DNA of 64,000 nt from Orychophragmus violaceus. Its lineage: Eukaryota; Streptophyta; Magnoliopsida; Brassicales; Brassicaceae. The stretch is from NCBI GenBank assembly GCA_030180135.1, contig CM058236.1, positions 2,914,001 through 2,978,000 on the forward strand. The letters are read 5' to 3'. Shown in pieces: positions 43,950 to 54,266 of this stretch (position 1 is its first letter; each line of letters opens with the position of its first letter). The position numbers and the translations under genes were made by a program. Under the pieces are notes generated by a model. That model made no database searches, was not told where the DNA came from, and worked only from the letters and a program-made list of their open reading frames with translations.

Positions 43950-46900
43950 TCAAGTTGAGGGTGCTGCATCCAGAGGCAAAATCTGTCCTCTGGGAATCTC
44001 GGCCTTAGCCCAATAGTGTTTTACCCTCTGCCCATTCACAGCAAACTCATTACCTTCCTTGCCTATTAGTATGACAGCTCCATATGGACGCACTTCTTTT
44101 ATTGTGTAAGGACCGGACCATCTTGATTTCAGCTTTCCTGGAAACAAGTGTAGACGAGAATTGTATAGAAGTACCTGGTCATTAGGCTCAAACCGTCTAG
44201 AAACAATCTTTTTATCATGATAAGCCTTTGTCCTCTCCTTGTACAGCTTTGAGTTCTCATAGGCAAGATGTCTAATCTCATCCAACTCATTAAGCTGTAT
44301 CAACCTTCTTTCAGCAGCTGGTTTAAGGTCAAAGTTCATCTGCTTTACAGCCCACGCTGCTTTGTGCTCAAGTTCCACAGGCAGATGGCATGCTTTTCCA
44401 TACAACAAGTGAAATGGAGTAGTCCCCAATGGTGTTTTGAATGCAGTCCTGTAAGCCCATAAAGCATCATCAAGCTTAGCTGCCCAATCTTTTCTTGTCT
44501 TCCCAACTGTTTTCTCCAAGATCTCCTTGATTTGTCTGTTGGAGACTTCTACTTGTCCACTAGTCTGTGGGTGATAAGGAGTAGCAACTCGGTGATGCAC
44601 CTCATGCTTCTTCAAGAGCTTCTCAAATACCTTATTAATAAAGTGAGACCCTCCATCACTAATTACTATCCGAGGTACTCCAAATCTAGGGAATATGATG
44701 GATTTGAACAGCTTAATGACTACTGAAGAATCATTGGTTGGACTAGCTATTGCTTCTACCCACTTGGATACATAGTCCACAGCAACTAATATGAATTTAT
44801 TCTCATAAGATGAGGGAAAGGGACCCATAAAATCTATGCCCCAGCAATCAAAAACCTCAACCTCAAGAATGAAATTCTGAGGCATCTCATGCTTTCTGCT
44901 GATTTTCCCTCTCCTTTGGCAGGCATCACAATGAGAAATAAAAGAGTGAGTATCAGCGAACATTGTAGGCCACCAGAAACCTGCCTGCAAAACCTTAGAT
45001 ACAGTCTTGAAAGTAGCAAAATGTCCTGCATAATCTGATCCGTGGCAGTGGAACAGGATATCTGGAACCTCTGTTTCAGCAACGCATCTCCTATAAAGGC
45101 CATCCGAACAGTGCTTATAGAGGTAGGGTTCATCCCAATAGTACCTCCTAAGTTCTCTGAAAAACCTCTTCTTCTCATATCCTTTTAGATTATCTGGTTC
45201 AGCCTCTGCAGCTAGATAATTGGCTATGTCTGCATACCATGGTTGATCATTTGTTGAGACAGCATAAATCTCGACCTCATGTTTTCCAATCCGTACCGTA
45301 AAAATCTCTGGGTCTGTGTTCGCGCTGCAACGATCGTCACAGCCAGATGTATCGATCGCTACAGCCCCGATAGATGCATCGATCGATGCTGATGTTGCAT
45401 CGATCGACGCAATGCGATTAATCCGACAGTTTTGCAGATCTCTGTCCAAATCTGTCTCACAGATTGTCCCAACCATATTGACGTTTTCCTCAGGCAAATA
45501 GTCATTGATTGGCACGTCGTCTTCTATCAGCATCCTAGAAAGATGATCAGCAACTCCATTCTCAACTCCTTTCTTATCTCTTACTTCAATATCAAATTCC
45601 TGGAGCAACAAGATCCATCTCAACAGTCTTGGCTTAGCATCCTTCTTCTGCATCAGATACTTCAGGGCTGAATGATCAGTGTGTACAATCACCTTGGAGC
45701 CAACAAGATAAGAGCGAAATTTCTCAGATGCAAAGACAACTGCTAACAGCTCCTTCTCTGTAGTGGCATAGTTCCTTTGTGCATCATCCAGTGTCCTACT
45801 GGCATAATAGATAGCATGAAGCTTTCTATTTTTCCTTTGTCCAAGAACAGCTCCTACAGCATAGTCACTTGCATCACACATTACTTCGAAAGGCAAATCC
45901 CAATCCGGTGGCTGAACTATGGGAGCACTTACTAAGGCCTGCTTGATCTGTTCAAATGCGGTTTGACAATCTGCAGTGAACTCAAACTTGGTGTCTTTAC
46001 ACAGCAAAGCAGTTAAAGGCCTAGCAATCTTACTGAAATCCTTGATGAATCGTCTATAGAAACCAGCATGTCCAAGAAAGCTTCTGATAGACTTAACAGA
46101 ATCCGGTGCTTGCAGGTTGGTCATTACCTCAATCTTGGCGCGGTCTACTTCTATTCCAGCCTCTGACACTTTGTGTCCTAGTACAATGCCATCCCTAACC
46201 ATGAAATGACATTTCTCCCAGTTAAGAACTAAATGCTTCTCTTCACATCTCTTCAAAACCTTACACAGATTATCTAAGCATTCATTATAGGATGATCCAT
46301 ATACCGAGAAATCATCCATGAATACTTCCATAAAATCCTCAATCATATCTGTGAATATGGACATCATGCATCTCTGGAAAGTGGCTGGTGCATTGCAGAG
46401 TCCAAAGGCATCCTACGGTAGGCGAATGTCCCGTATGGACAAGTGAAAGTGGTCTTTCCTTGATCCTCTGGATGGATGGGGATCTGAAAGAAACCTGAGT
46501 ATCCATCTAAAAAGCAGTAGTAAGGATGATTTGCTAACCTTTCGAGCATCTGATCAATAAAAGGTAAGGGGAAGTGATCCTTTCTAGTCGCAGCATTCAG
46601 TTTCCTGTAGTCTATGCACATCCTGTGTCCCGTCACAGTCCTAGTAGGTATCAGCTCGTTCTTCTCATTCTTAACAACTGTAACTCCTCCTTTCTTAGGT
46701 ACTACATGGACTGGACTTACCCAATCACTGTCTGAAATAGGATAGATGATCCCAGCATCCAGGAGTTTCATAATCTCCTTTTTGACTACTTCCTGCAGAT
46801 TAGGATTAAGTCTCCTCTGATGTTCGATTGATGTCTTAGACTCATCCTCGAGATGTATCCGATGCATGCACAGCTCTGGTGAGATACCTGAAATGTCATT

Positions 46901-49735
46901 AAGGGAATAGCCAAGAGCTTTGCGATGCTTGCGCAGCTTGCTTAGCAGTAAAGTGAGCTCTGCGTTGTTCAAACTAGCGTTGACAATCACTGGATAAGTT
47001 GAATTTGGTCCAAGAAATGCGTACCTTAGCCCGGATGGAAGTTGTTTCAGATCTATTTTCGGAGCTTTTTCCTCTGCCCAGTCTCGGTCGTCTTGCAACG
47101 ATCGTTGCTCAGTTGGTATCGATCGTTGCAGTTCCGCGTCAGATACTTCGACTTGCATTGCAACCTCGATAGAATCCATCAATCTTGTATAGCACATTGC
47201 AGGCTCGTCCTGTAGGTACTCCAACTCCAAAATAGAACTCAGTAAGGCTCTTTCTAGTGGGTCCTCAGCATGTGATTGATGGAAGTACTCTGCAGCCAAA
47301 TCACCCAATGTGTCCACATAGAAGGTCTGCCCGTCAATGGTTGGTCTCTTTACCAGCTTGTTCATGTCAAAACTCATCTTCAGATCACCCACATTCAGAA
47401 TTATCTTACCTCCTTGACAGTCAATCATTGCACCAGCTGTTGCTAAGAAAGACCTGCCTAGAATTAATGGGTCTTTTGGCTCCTGTCCATATTGTAGAAC
47501 CACAAAGTCAGTTGGGATCACACACTTGCCAACTGTTATAGGCACATCCTCTATTACTCCTTCAGGAATCCTGACTGATCTGTCTGCCAAAACTAGCGAT
47601 ATCCTAGTTGGTATAAAGTCTGTCATCCCTAGTCTTTTAGCAACCGAGAGGGGCATCAGATTTACGCTGGAACCAAGATCACATAGGGACCTTTCGAACC
47701 TCTCCTTGTAGATAGCACAATCTAACACGAAGCTGCCTGGATCTTTCAATTTCTCTGGAATTCTACCTTGAACCACTGCACTACATACCTCATTTAGCAT
47801 CATTATGCTTTCTTCATCAGACCATTTACCAGAAATTGCATCCTTGAGGCATCTCTTCATCATGGGGGAGGTTTCAATAGAATCCAACAAAGGTACTTCA
47901 ACCTTCACCTTTTTTATGAACTCCTTCCATTTTGCATATTGCCTATCATTCCTAGCTTTTCTGGGATTCTTGGGATAAGGTATCTTAGGCTTGTATACCC
48001 TTTCAGCCGGCTGTTTTGGGTTTTCAGCACCCGAACTTTCTGTAGTTACCTTGTGTCGATCGTTGCCCTTGTTGCACCGATCGATGCTAGGCGACTTCGT
48101 TACGATCTCCGGTTCCTTGGTTTCGCTTGGCAACGATCGTTGCTTGGATGCATCGATCGATGCGCGGCGAATATCGCGTATCTCATCTTCCAACTCTTCA
48201 ATTTCTACGAGTTCCTCAACGCTTAACTGCTTTTTCTGGCCAGATGACAGCTCCTTACCACTTCTTAATGTCACGGCATTGCACTGGTACTTAGGATTGG
48301 CATCAGTCCTTCCCGGGAGATATCCCTCTTCCCTCTGAGCATGCCCAGCAGTTCTTGCAACCCTTGCATCAAGCTCTTTTATGTGCGTGTTCAAACCTTC
48401 AAACTTCCCATTCAGCTCCTTGTAGATTGTATCCATCTTTGCGTCAGAATCTGCTGCGTACTTAGTCTGATTCTCCATCAGCTGTCTTAGCATCATCTCT
48501 ATCTTACTATCAGGCTCATTGGCTTTCTTAAAACCACTTTGCTGAACTCCATTTGAAAATCTGTTTCCCTGCTGATTTCTAAATCTATTGCCTTGGAAAC
48601 CAGAACCTCCTATGAAATTCACATCTTCTTCCTGAGTGTCCTCCTCAGTCTGAATTACCTCTAGATTTTGGGCAGAGTGGACAACTTTTTTACTTGTCAA
48701 GAGATTGTAGACTGTGTCTAGCCTGGATCTAATCTCAGTCATGTTAGAATCCTCTATACTTCCACCGGATTTCTTTCTCATCTCATCCATAGACTTGCAA
48801 CTGTAGCTGCCAACCAGGTTCTCTATCAACCGTTTAGCTTGTGTAGGAGTTCTGGTATTGAAATTAGCATCACTGGAATTATCCAGCGCAGTCTGATAAG
48901 GGAGATCTATTCCTCTGAAGAAAATACCAATCAGCTGTACTTCTGTGAATCCATGATGTGGACAATCACGCTGATACTGCTTAAATCTCATCCATGCGGT
49001 TGTCAAAGGCTCCACAGCTCCTTGGGAAAAAGTAAGTATGTCCTGTCTGGACTGATCTGAGCGCGCAGCGTCGTAGAAGTGACGCAGGAACTCACTCTTT
49101 AAGGCTGCCCAAGTAGTATACTGACCAGGTGCCAGTTGTCTCAGCCATGCACTAGCGTCTCCAGCAAGACTGTGCGGAAATAGCTTAAGGAACAGATAGT
49201 CCGGGCATACTCCTTCATACTTCATGCCAGTGACTATGTCCTCAAACTTGTCAATGTGATCCATAGGCTGCTCTGATTGAAGACCATGAAAAGCAATCTG
49301 CCTCATCAGTTGGTAGTAGATAGTTTTTACCTCAAAATCATTCCTTTCAAAAGCAGGAAGCACTAGAGCTGCTCGGTTTGCATGAAACTCATCAGGTCTA
49401 TTGTAATCAGCTAGTGTCCTCTCATGAACTACCATCTCTCTACCTTGAGCTCGATCTTGCGGTTGTTGCTCAGGTTCAGGGGGATCAGGGATGACATTCC
49501 CTTCAGCATCAACCCGATGCCCAGCAGCATTGTACGGGTTGTTATCTTGGTCCCTCAGGGTACCTTCAGCATCTGGTATCAAGATCAGACGTTCTCGAAC
49601 CATTCTCTCTCTCTTTTCTCTTCTGATAGTCCTCTCTAGACGTCCAAGTTCTTCTAGGTTGAGATTAACTAAGCTCGAGTTCGGATTACTTTGAGTGTTC
49701 TGCGTTGGCATAAACTGTCTGTAATCGTCCAGCAA
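43950..49735 (-). pseudogene. Athila-like gag-pol, copy 2, one frameshift from open
   Basis: On the minus strand, 49735-46364 (1123 codons) carries gag, protease (CDLGSSVNL) and the first half of RT. 46367-43950 (805 codons) carries the rest of RT (FMDDFSVYG), RNase H, and integrase to the end. The two frames join at the RT motif RMPFGLCNAP, where copy 1 has CCTTTTGG and this copy CCTTTGG, a one-base loss in a T run near 46410. No other stop was seen, so this is the least damaged Athila-like polyprotein here. Enzyme order and motifs are as in copy 1. Palindrome pairs lie at linker positions equivalent to those of copy 1 (48134/48154, 48057/48078, 47099/47120, 45380/45401 and 45331/45353). Confidence 0.95.
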
Positions 49736-49961
49736 CGATCGATGCTATCAGTGCAACGATCGATTCAATCTCAAATCGCTCAGCAACGATCGATGCAAGG
49801 GTGCAACGATCGACGCAAGGCGAAATTCGTACCTGCGACAGAGAGAAACAGAGAAAAGTCAGCAAAATAAAATAAATAAAATAAAAAAACGAAAAACAAA
49901 AACGAAAAACGAAAAATTTCTAGTAAAACCCTAAGTTCGGTCCTATCGAAGACTCTAAGAG

Positions 49962-49979
49962 TCCCCGGCAACGGCGCCA
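49962..49979 (-). promoter_or_regulatory. Primer-binding site (tRNA-Asp) of Athila-like copy 2
   Basis: TCCCCGGCAACGGCGCCA on the plus strand equals the 3' end of tRNA-Asp. The element-strand complement lies 6 bp inside the 5' LTR. Confidence 0.88.
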
Positions 49980-49985
49980 AAAACT

Positions 49986-51184
49986 TGATAGGTCAAGAAT
50001 TAATCCCTATACTAAACTGCAAGTGTACAGCAATGTCAAAGTAGTATATAGGGTTATCGAATCCACAGGGACACTTGGTCTCAAGAGAATCAAACTGTAG
50101 GGAATGAATACTAGAAATAAGCAATGTGATTGTATTGAAAACAGTGCAAGAAAGTAAATCAGTAGCAGAGATTATTGGTTGTTAAAGCAAGTAATTAAAA
50201 GCGTCAAACCTAGGGTATTCTCAGGAAATCAGACTAGCAGACAGTTCATTCAGCAAGGATCTAATTAAGCACAGTTCTAGAACTCAAAACACAGATATAG
50301 AATTAACCAAATTCCTTTGCGATAATTCTCTAAGTCTAAGTGCAGCAAACCAAACTTCCGTTTGCGAGAACTAACAGATTAAACTAGCAATAAGTCCAAG
50401 TTTGATATGTTCACAATTATCCTAAACCAAACTTTCGTTTGCGCAAAGTTTAATTGCCCAATTTAATTAGTTCTGGTTCCTAAACCCCACTTCCGTGACG
50501 TATTTAGCAACCTAAGATCTAGATTCTAATTGATCAGGTTAGAACTAGCTTTAAGCACAATTAAATTGAAGAACAGATATAGTTTGAATCCTTAACTGAA
50601 ATTGAACAAGTCTAGCAAGTCATGAAATCCTATGTGAGAAACCCTAAGTCTAACTAGGAATCTACTCAGACATAGATAATGAAAACATGATCATATGATA
50701 AGTAAATTGCATAAAAGAATAAGAGTAAAAGGGGTTCGAAATCTTCTCCAAATACAGATGATGAATTAGGTTCAGATCAGCCCCCAAAAGCTCTAAAAAT
50801 CCTCTGCTCTTAATTATAAAAGTATATCTAATAAAAACTCTAAAAACTCTATTATATAGGCATAATCTCGGATGGGGCTTCTGTGTAAATACTGGAACTA
50901 TCTTGGGCTTCTTTGTAAATCTTCAATACTTGTCAAACCGACGTGTACGGCCCATCTCGCGACTGCATCGATCGATGCTTTGAGTGCAACGATCGATGCA
51001 TGATCAATTATACGAACAGTGAGTTAAGCTCTCGGCCAAAACGTCCCAAAAATCCCAAAATGCTCCAAATATCTCCAATTAGCTCCAATCCTGATTTAAC
51101 CTGTAAAAGACTCTAAACAAAGACAAAAGACACTAAAACACATCTATATCATGGTCTAAAATGGGTAAAAACCATGATATATCA
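49986..51184 (-). repeat. 5' LTR of Athila-like copy 2
   Basis: Virtually identical to 41388-42586. Palindrome pair 50969/50990. Followed by GCACT. Confidence 0.95.
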
Positions 51185-51552
51185 GCACTGCATTCAATTT
51201 GAGCGATCTTGAGACAGCTATAGCAATATTACATGAGGTGAGGGATGTGTATCCACATGCCGAGCTAATGTATATTATTCTGAACTGGTGTGCAGGGAGA
51301 GGGTGTAACGTCGAGTATAAGGTTTTCAGATCTAAACGATCATATGATGAAGCAATGGCTATTGGTGAGATGCTGGTGTACCACGTGCGTGCGGTTCATC
51401 CAAAACAAGTTGACACTTGGCGTGATTCCTGGAGCTGCAGCGATCTGGATGATTGTTGGTGGGTTCACACGATGATGGGTGAGAACAGTGGCGATAGGTG
51501 CGAGAACTGTTACTTCTATTTCCTATCCATTAAACTTAGGAAGATGTCGTAA

Positions 51553-53024
51553 AAAGGCATCCATGTAATATATTTGATGGATACAATGTGTATCCATGAG
51601 TTTATAATCATAACTACTGATGACATAGTGTTGAAAACATCATGGATAGTTAACGAAGGGTGAACGTGAAAAAAAAAAAAAAATTAATTGGATTAATAGG
51701 TATTAAAAATGTGGTTAGAACAAGAAGGAAAAGTATTGGTAATGGATACAGAAGTAGAAAATATAAAGGCTTAATGTAGAGTGCATATTGGTTTGAGGTC
51801 ATTTTAATAGATAGGTTTATAAATAGTTGTAGTTAGTGAAACGTTTATGTTACAGTGGGTAAACCAAAACATTTATGTAGCACTGGATAGGATGATGTAT
51901 TATACCAATTTCAAAAGTGTATTTAGAAAGCACTATGGACATTGACTGGATGGTCAAACGAGATCCAGTATAGTCAGTCGTTTAGAAAAAGTTAATGAAG
52001 ATATTTTGCAAAATAGATAGATAGATAAACTGGTGTCGTTTTGGAAACTATAAAAAGTGATTTGACTAGCGAAGTGGCCTGACTGGCATATATAGGGTAG
52101 TCATTTAATGAGTGAGAGAGAAACAAATGTATTTATTAATTATTAATTTTTAGAAAATAATTCGAATTTGTTGGATAATTAGATTAGCGGGAGTTTGGCA
52201 AACCAAAGGGTTAACAAGGAAAAAAGGGAAAATGCATAAGAACGACCGACGAAGTTGGTGTGGCAACATGGTAGGATACAAATGAATAGGTTCCAGAGAT
52301 AGAATACTTTGAACGGAATACAACATGTTCTTTTGTAGATAAAATACAGGAATTGAGGATTTAAAAGTAATACATTACGTCTAACATGACCTTTTTTAAT
52401 GGAAATTTGAGTAAGTAGCAGGAAAATTAAAGTGAGATGGTAACGGGTAATGGAATAGAATTGGGACTGTATCCATATGTGTAAAGTGGATAGTTCGTGA
52501 AGGACATTTTTTGGTATATAATAATCGTTAGGGAGAAAAGTAATATAATGACAGTTTGAAAGGCGTGTAACTAGATCGTCTGAATCTGGAGAAAAAAATA
52601 TGTTTCCTTCGTATTGGGTAGAGTACAACAACTGCGATTAGACTAGTGAAGTGCCTGAAAAGCATTCACGCAGCGATTCTGACACATAAGTAGGCTTTAA
52701 TTAATGAAGAGCGTATAACTTCCCGAAATTCGTAGTAAGCACTAGATTGAAAATTGTAATTTAAAAGTTGTGAGGTTGACTAAAGGATGTTATAATATAT
52801 GTTGGTGAGTTTGTGTATAGTCTGTTTCTATATGAAGTGATGATTAAACGAAATTTCGTAAAATGGATAGTTAAGAAATACTAAATTGGATAGGACATGA
52901 AGAACAAGTCTGAAAATGCGTTAATAGCGGGTTTACATATCTATCATATGGTAGTGGATAGCATAACAAAAAGTAACAATACTGTCTGATGATAATAATT
53001 ATAGAGTTAAAAGGCGTGATCTCT
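51553..53024. other. Non-coding spacer dense in TGGATA/TATCCA
   Basis: I count about eleven TGGATA or TATCCA hexamers (for example near 51578, 51592, 51641, 51741, 51882, 52170, 52469, 52486, 52862, 52887 and 52956) and no credible ORF. Parts resemble 27386-28721, such as AGTGGATAG, GAAAATGCGT and AAGTGCCT contexts, suggesting the two spacers are related. Confidence 0.6.
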
Positions 53025-54266
53025 AAGCGCCCCAAACCGCAGGAATATCGTTTTGCCCATTAACGCCGACCAACACGGCGTCACCTTGCTCATAATCAAC
53101 GACCCCATCAACCATAGCGGCCCAAACAACGGCGTCATTTTGGTCATGTACTTAATATAGTTCGGCATTTTCTTCCCAGTCAATGAACTCGACCCATTTG
53201 AAGAAAGTCCCCGGGATTACACGAAAGAAAACAGAAGTTTCAATGGACCAAAAACAGTGGTCACACATACCGAGACCTTTAACGTTTTTGTTTAAGAAAT
53301 CAAGCCAATAGCGATAAACAGAGCACGGGCATGATGCAATTCTACCATGGTTAATAGAGCCCGATATAGCGGTTAGAGTGGCGGAGATGTTCATGGGCTA
53401 AGTTATCCGCTGAAATTGGCGGACATGCTTTCTAAGCGCACGGATAGCAAAAAGAGAGAGAATAGGAATCGTTGAACCTGAATCCAGCTCAGGAAAGATG
53501 GAACGGCGTATGACTTCGTAGCAATATAAGGCGGGCTTGATTCTGAGGACCGCACAGTGCTTGAGGCGGGCAAAGGATCTTCCATCTGTATACATGAAAT
53601 CTGATATCGCTTTCAAGAACATTGATGTTGGATTCTTGGCATCTAGACATGCGCGTTCCAAATGGAGTATCCCTTGATAATCGTGGTGAGTCTTTATAAG
53701 GTCAACCTGGAATAAGGTATCCACGTGATCAGCATCATCATGAAGGCTCTTGCAGACAGCTCTGATTTTGAAGTGCTCGCGTATATTCTCGCTAGAATTT
53801 TTGCCAGTATTGACCTTCTTAATGCGGCTGGCAAGTCGAGTAGACTCAGAGAGGAAACGATGAAGGAGTGGGGATTCACTGAACTCATCTTGGGTAATGC
53901 GAAGGATAAGTGTGGACAGATGGTTATATGAGCGGACATAACATATTTATATATTGGTTTAGACTTAAGGAATAATATTTTAAACAACTTAATTCCATGT
54001 TTAACATTAAAAACCGTGTAGGAGTACATGAGTCCAATCTAATAAAAAAAAACAGTGTAGGAGACAGGAGTACATGAATGACTAGAAAATATGAGTTAAA
54101 ATTGATAACACAGGTACATGAGTATCCATGGCGAAATATAAAATGTAAAATATAACTTGAGTATCCATATGTGTAGTTGTAGTTGATTAACGACTAGTTC
54201 AGGGTTGTATGCAAATATGTGCGTTGAAAAGGATAAATAAGGTATCCATCGTAATTGCATCAAAAA
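51706..54266 (+). repeat. Tandem duplication A, copy 1 (about 2558 bp)
   Basis: From AAAATGTGGTTAGAACAAGA the sequence repeats at 54264 with a constant offset of 2558 bp, apart from scattered substitutions and one-base indels. Both ends lie in an A run (CATCAAAAAA), so slippage or end-joining at micro-homology is likely. Carries one F-box-like pseudogene. Confidence 0.9.
53025..53939 (-). pseudogene. F-box-like pseudogene, duplication copy 1
   Basis: Start MSAHITICPHLSFAL at 53939, then SLLDLPAALRRSILAK (F-box-like). A one-base loss in an A run shifts the frame; the conserved continuation IREHFKIRAVCKSLHDDADHV is in the next frame and is followed by MFLKAISDFMYTDG and YCYEVIRRSIFPELDSGSTIP. 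A TAG at about 53399 replaces the Trp codon (ITW in copy 2). The C-terminal CPCSVYRYWLDFLNKNVKG and MCDHCFW resembles the intact gene at 28722. A further TAA after EENAELY ends it early. No GW/WG tail. At least three lesions, so dead. Confidence 0.8.

Larger units (their letters stand above)
41388..51184 (-). mobile_element. Athila-like Ty3/gypsy element, copy 2 (9797 bp, minus strand)
   Basis: LTRs 41388-42586 and 49986-51184 (1199 bp each), target duplication GCACT, tRNA-Asp primer site, gag-pol on the minus strand, and polypurine tract at 42587-42599 (ACTCCCCCACACT on the plus strand). I noticed a single LTR difference (ACATATATAG versus ACAGATATAG), so insertion is very recent. It is the same family as copy 1, in opposite orientation, 614 bp away. 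Confidence 0.96.
41127..51552 (+). pseudogene. F-box-like ORF split by Athila-like copy 2
   Basis: The left part, 41127-41387, encodes MWLPSLLLAKIAARVAEDGV..., a typical start of crucifer F-box proteins of the At2g35280 type (LPxxLLAxIxARVAEDG). The right part, 51190-51552, encodes AFNLSDLETAIAILHEVRD..., then CWWVHTMMGENSGDRCENCYF with a possible C..C zinc site, ending KLRKMS. The GCACT target duplicate lies on both sides (41383-41387 and 51185-51189). Counting it once, the frame reads straight through ESLRT-AFNLSD with no stop, giving about 207 codons before the insertion. There was no other visible lesion, so the gene was apparently open when hit. With the element in place only the first 87 codons remain. 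Confidence 0.8.

Noticed and set aside
52179..52631. 150-codon minus-strand ORF duplicated at 54709-55191
   Set aside because: It lies in TGGATA-rich spacer, composition is AT-driven (many Ile/Leu/Phe/Tyr), and length differs between copies; duplication explains the apparent conservation.
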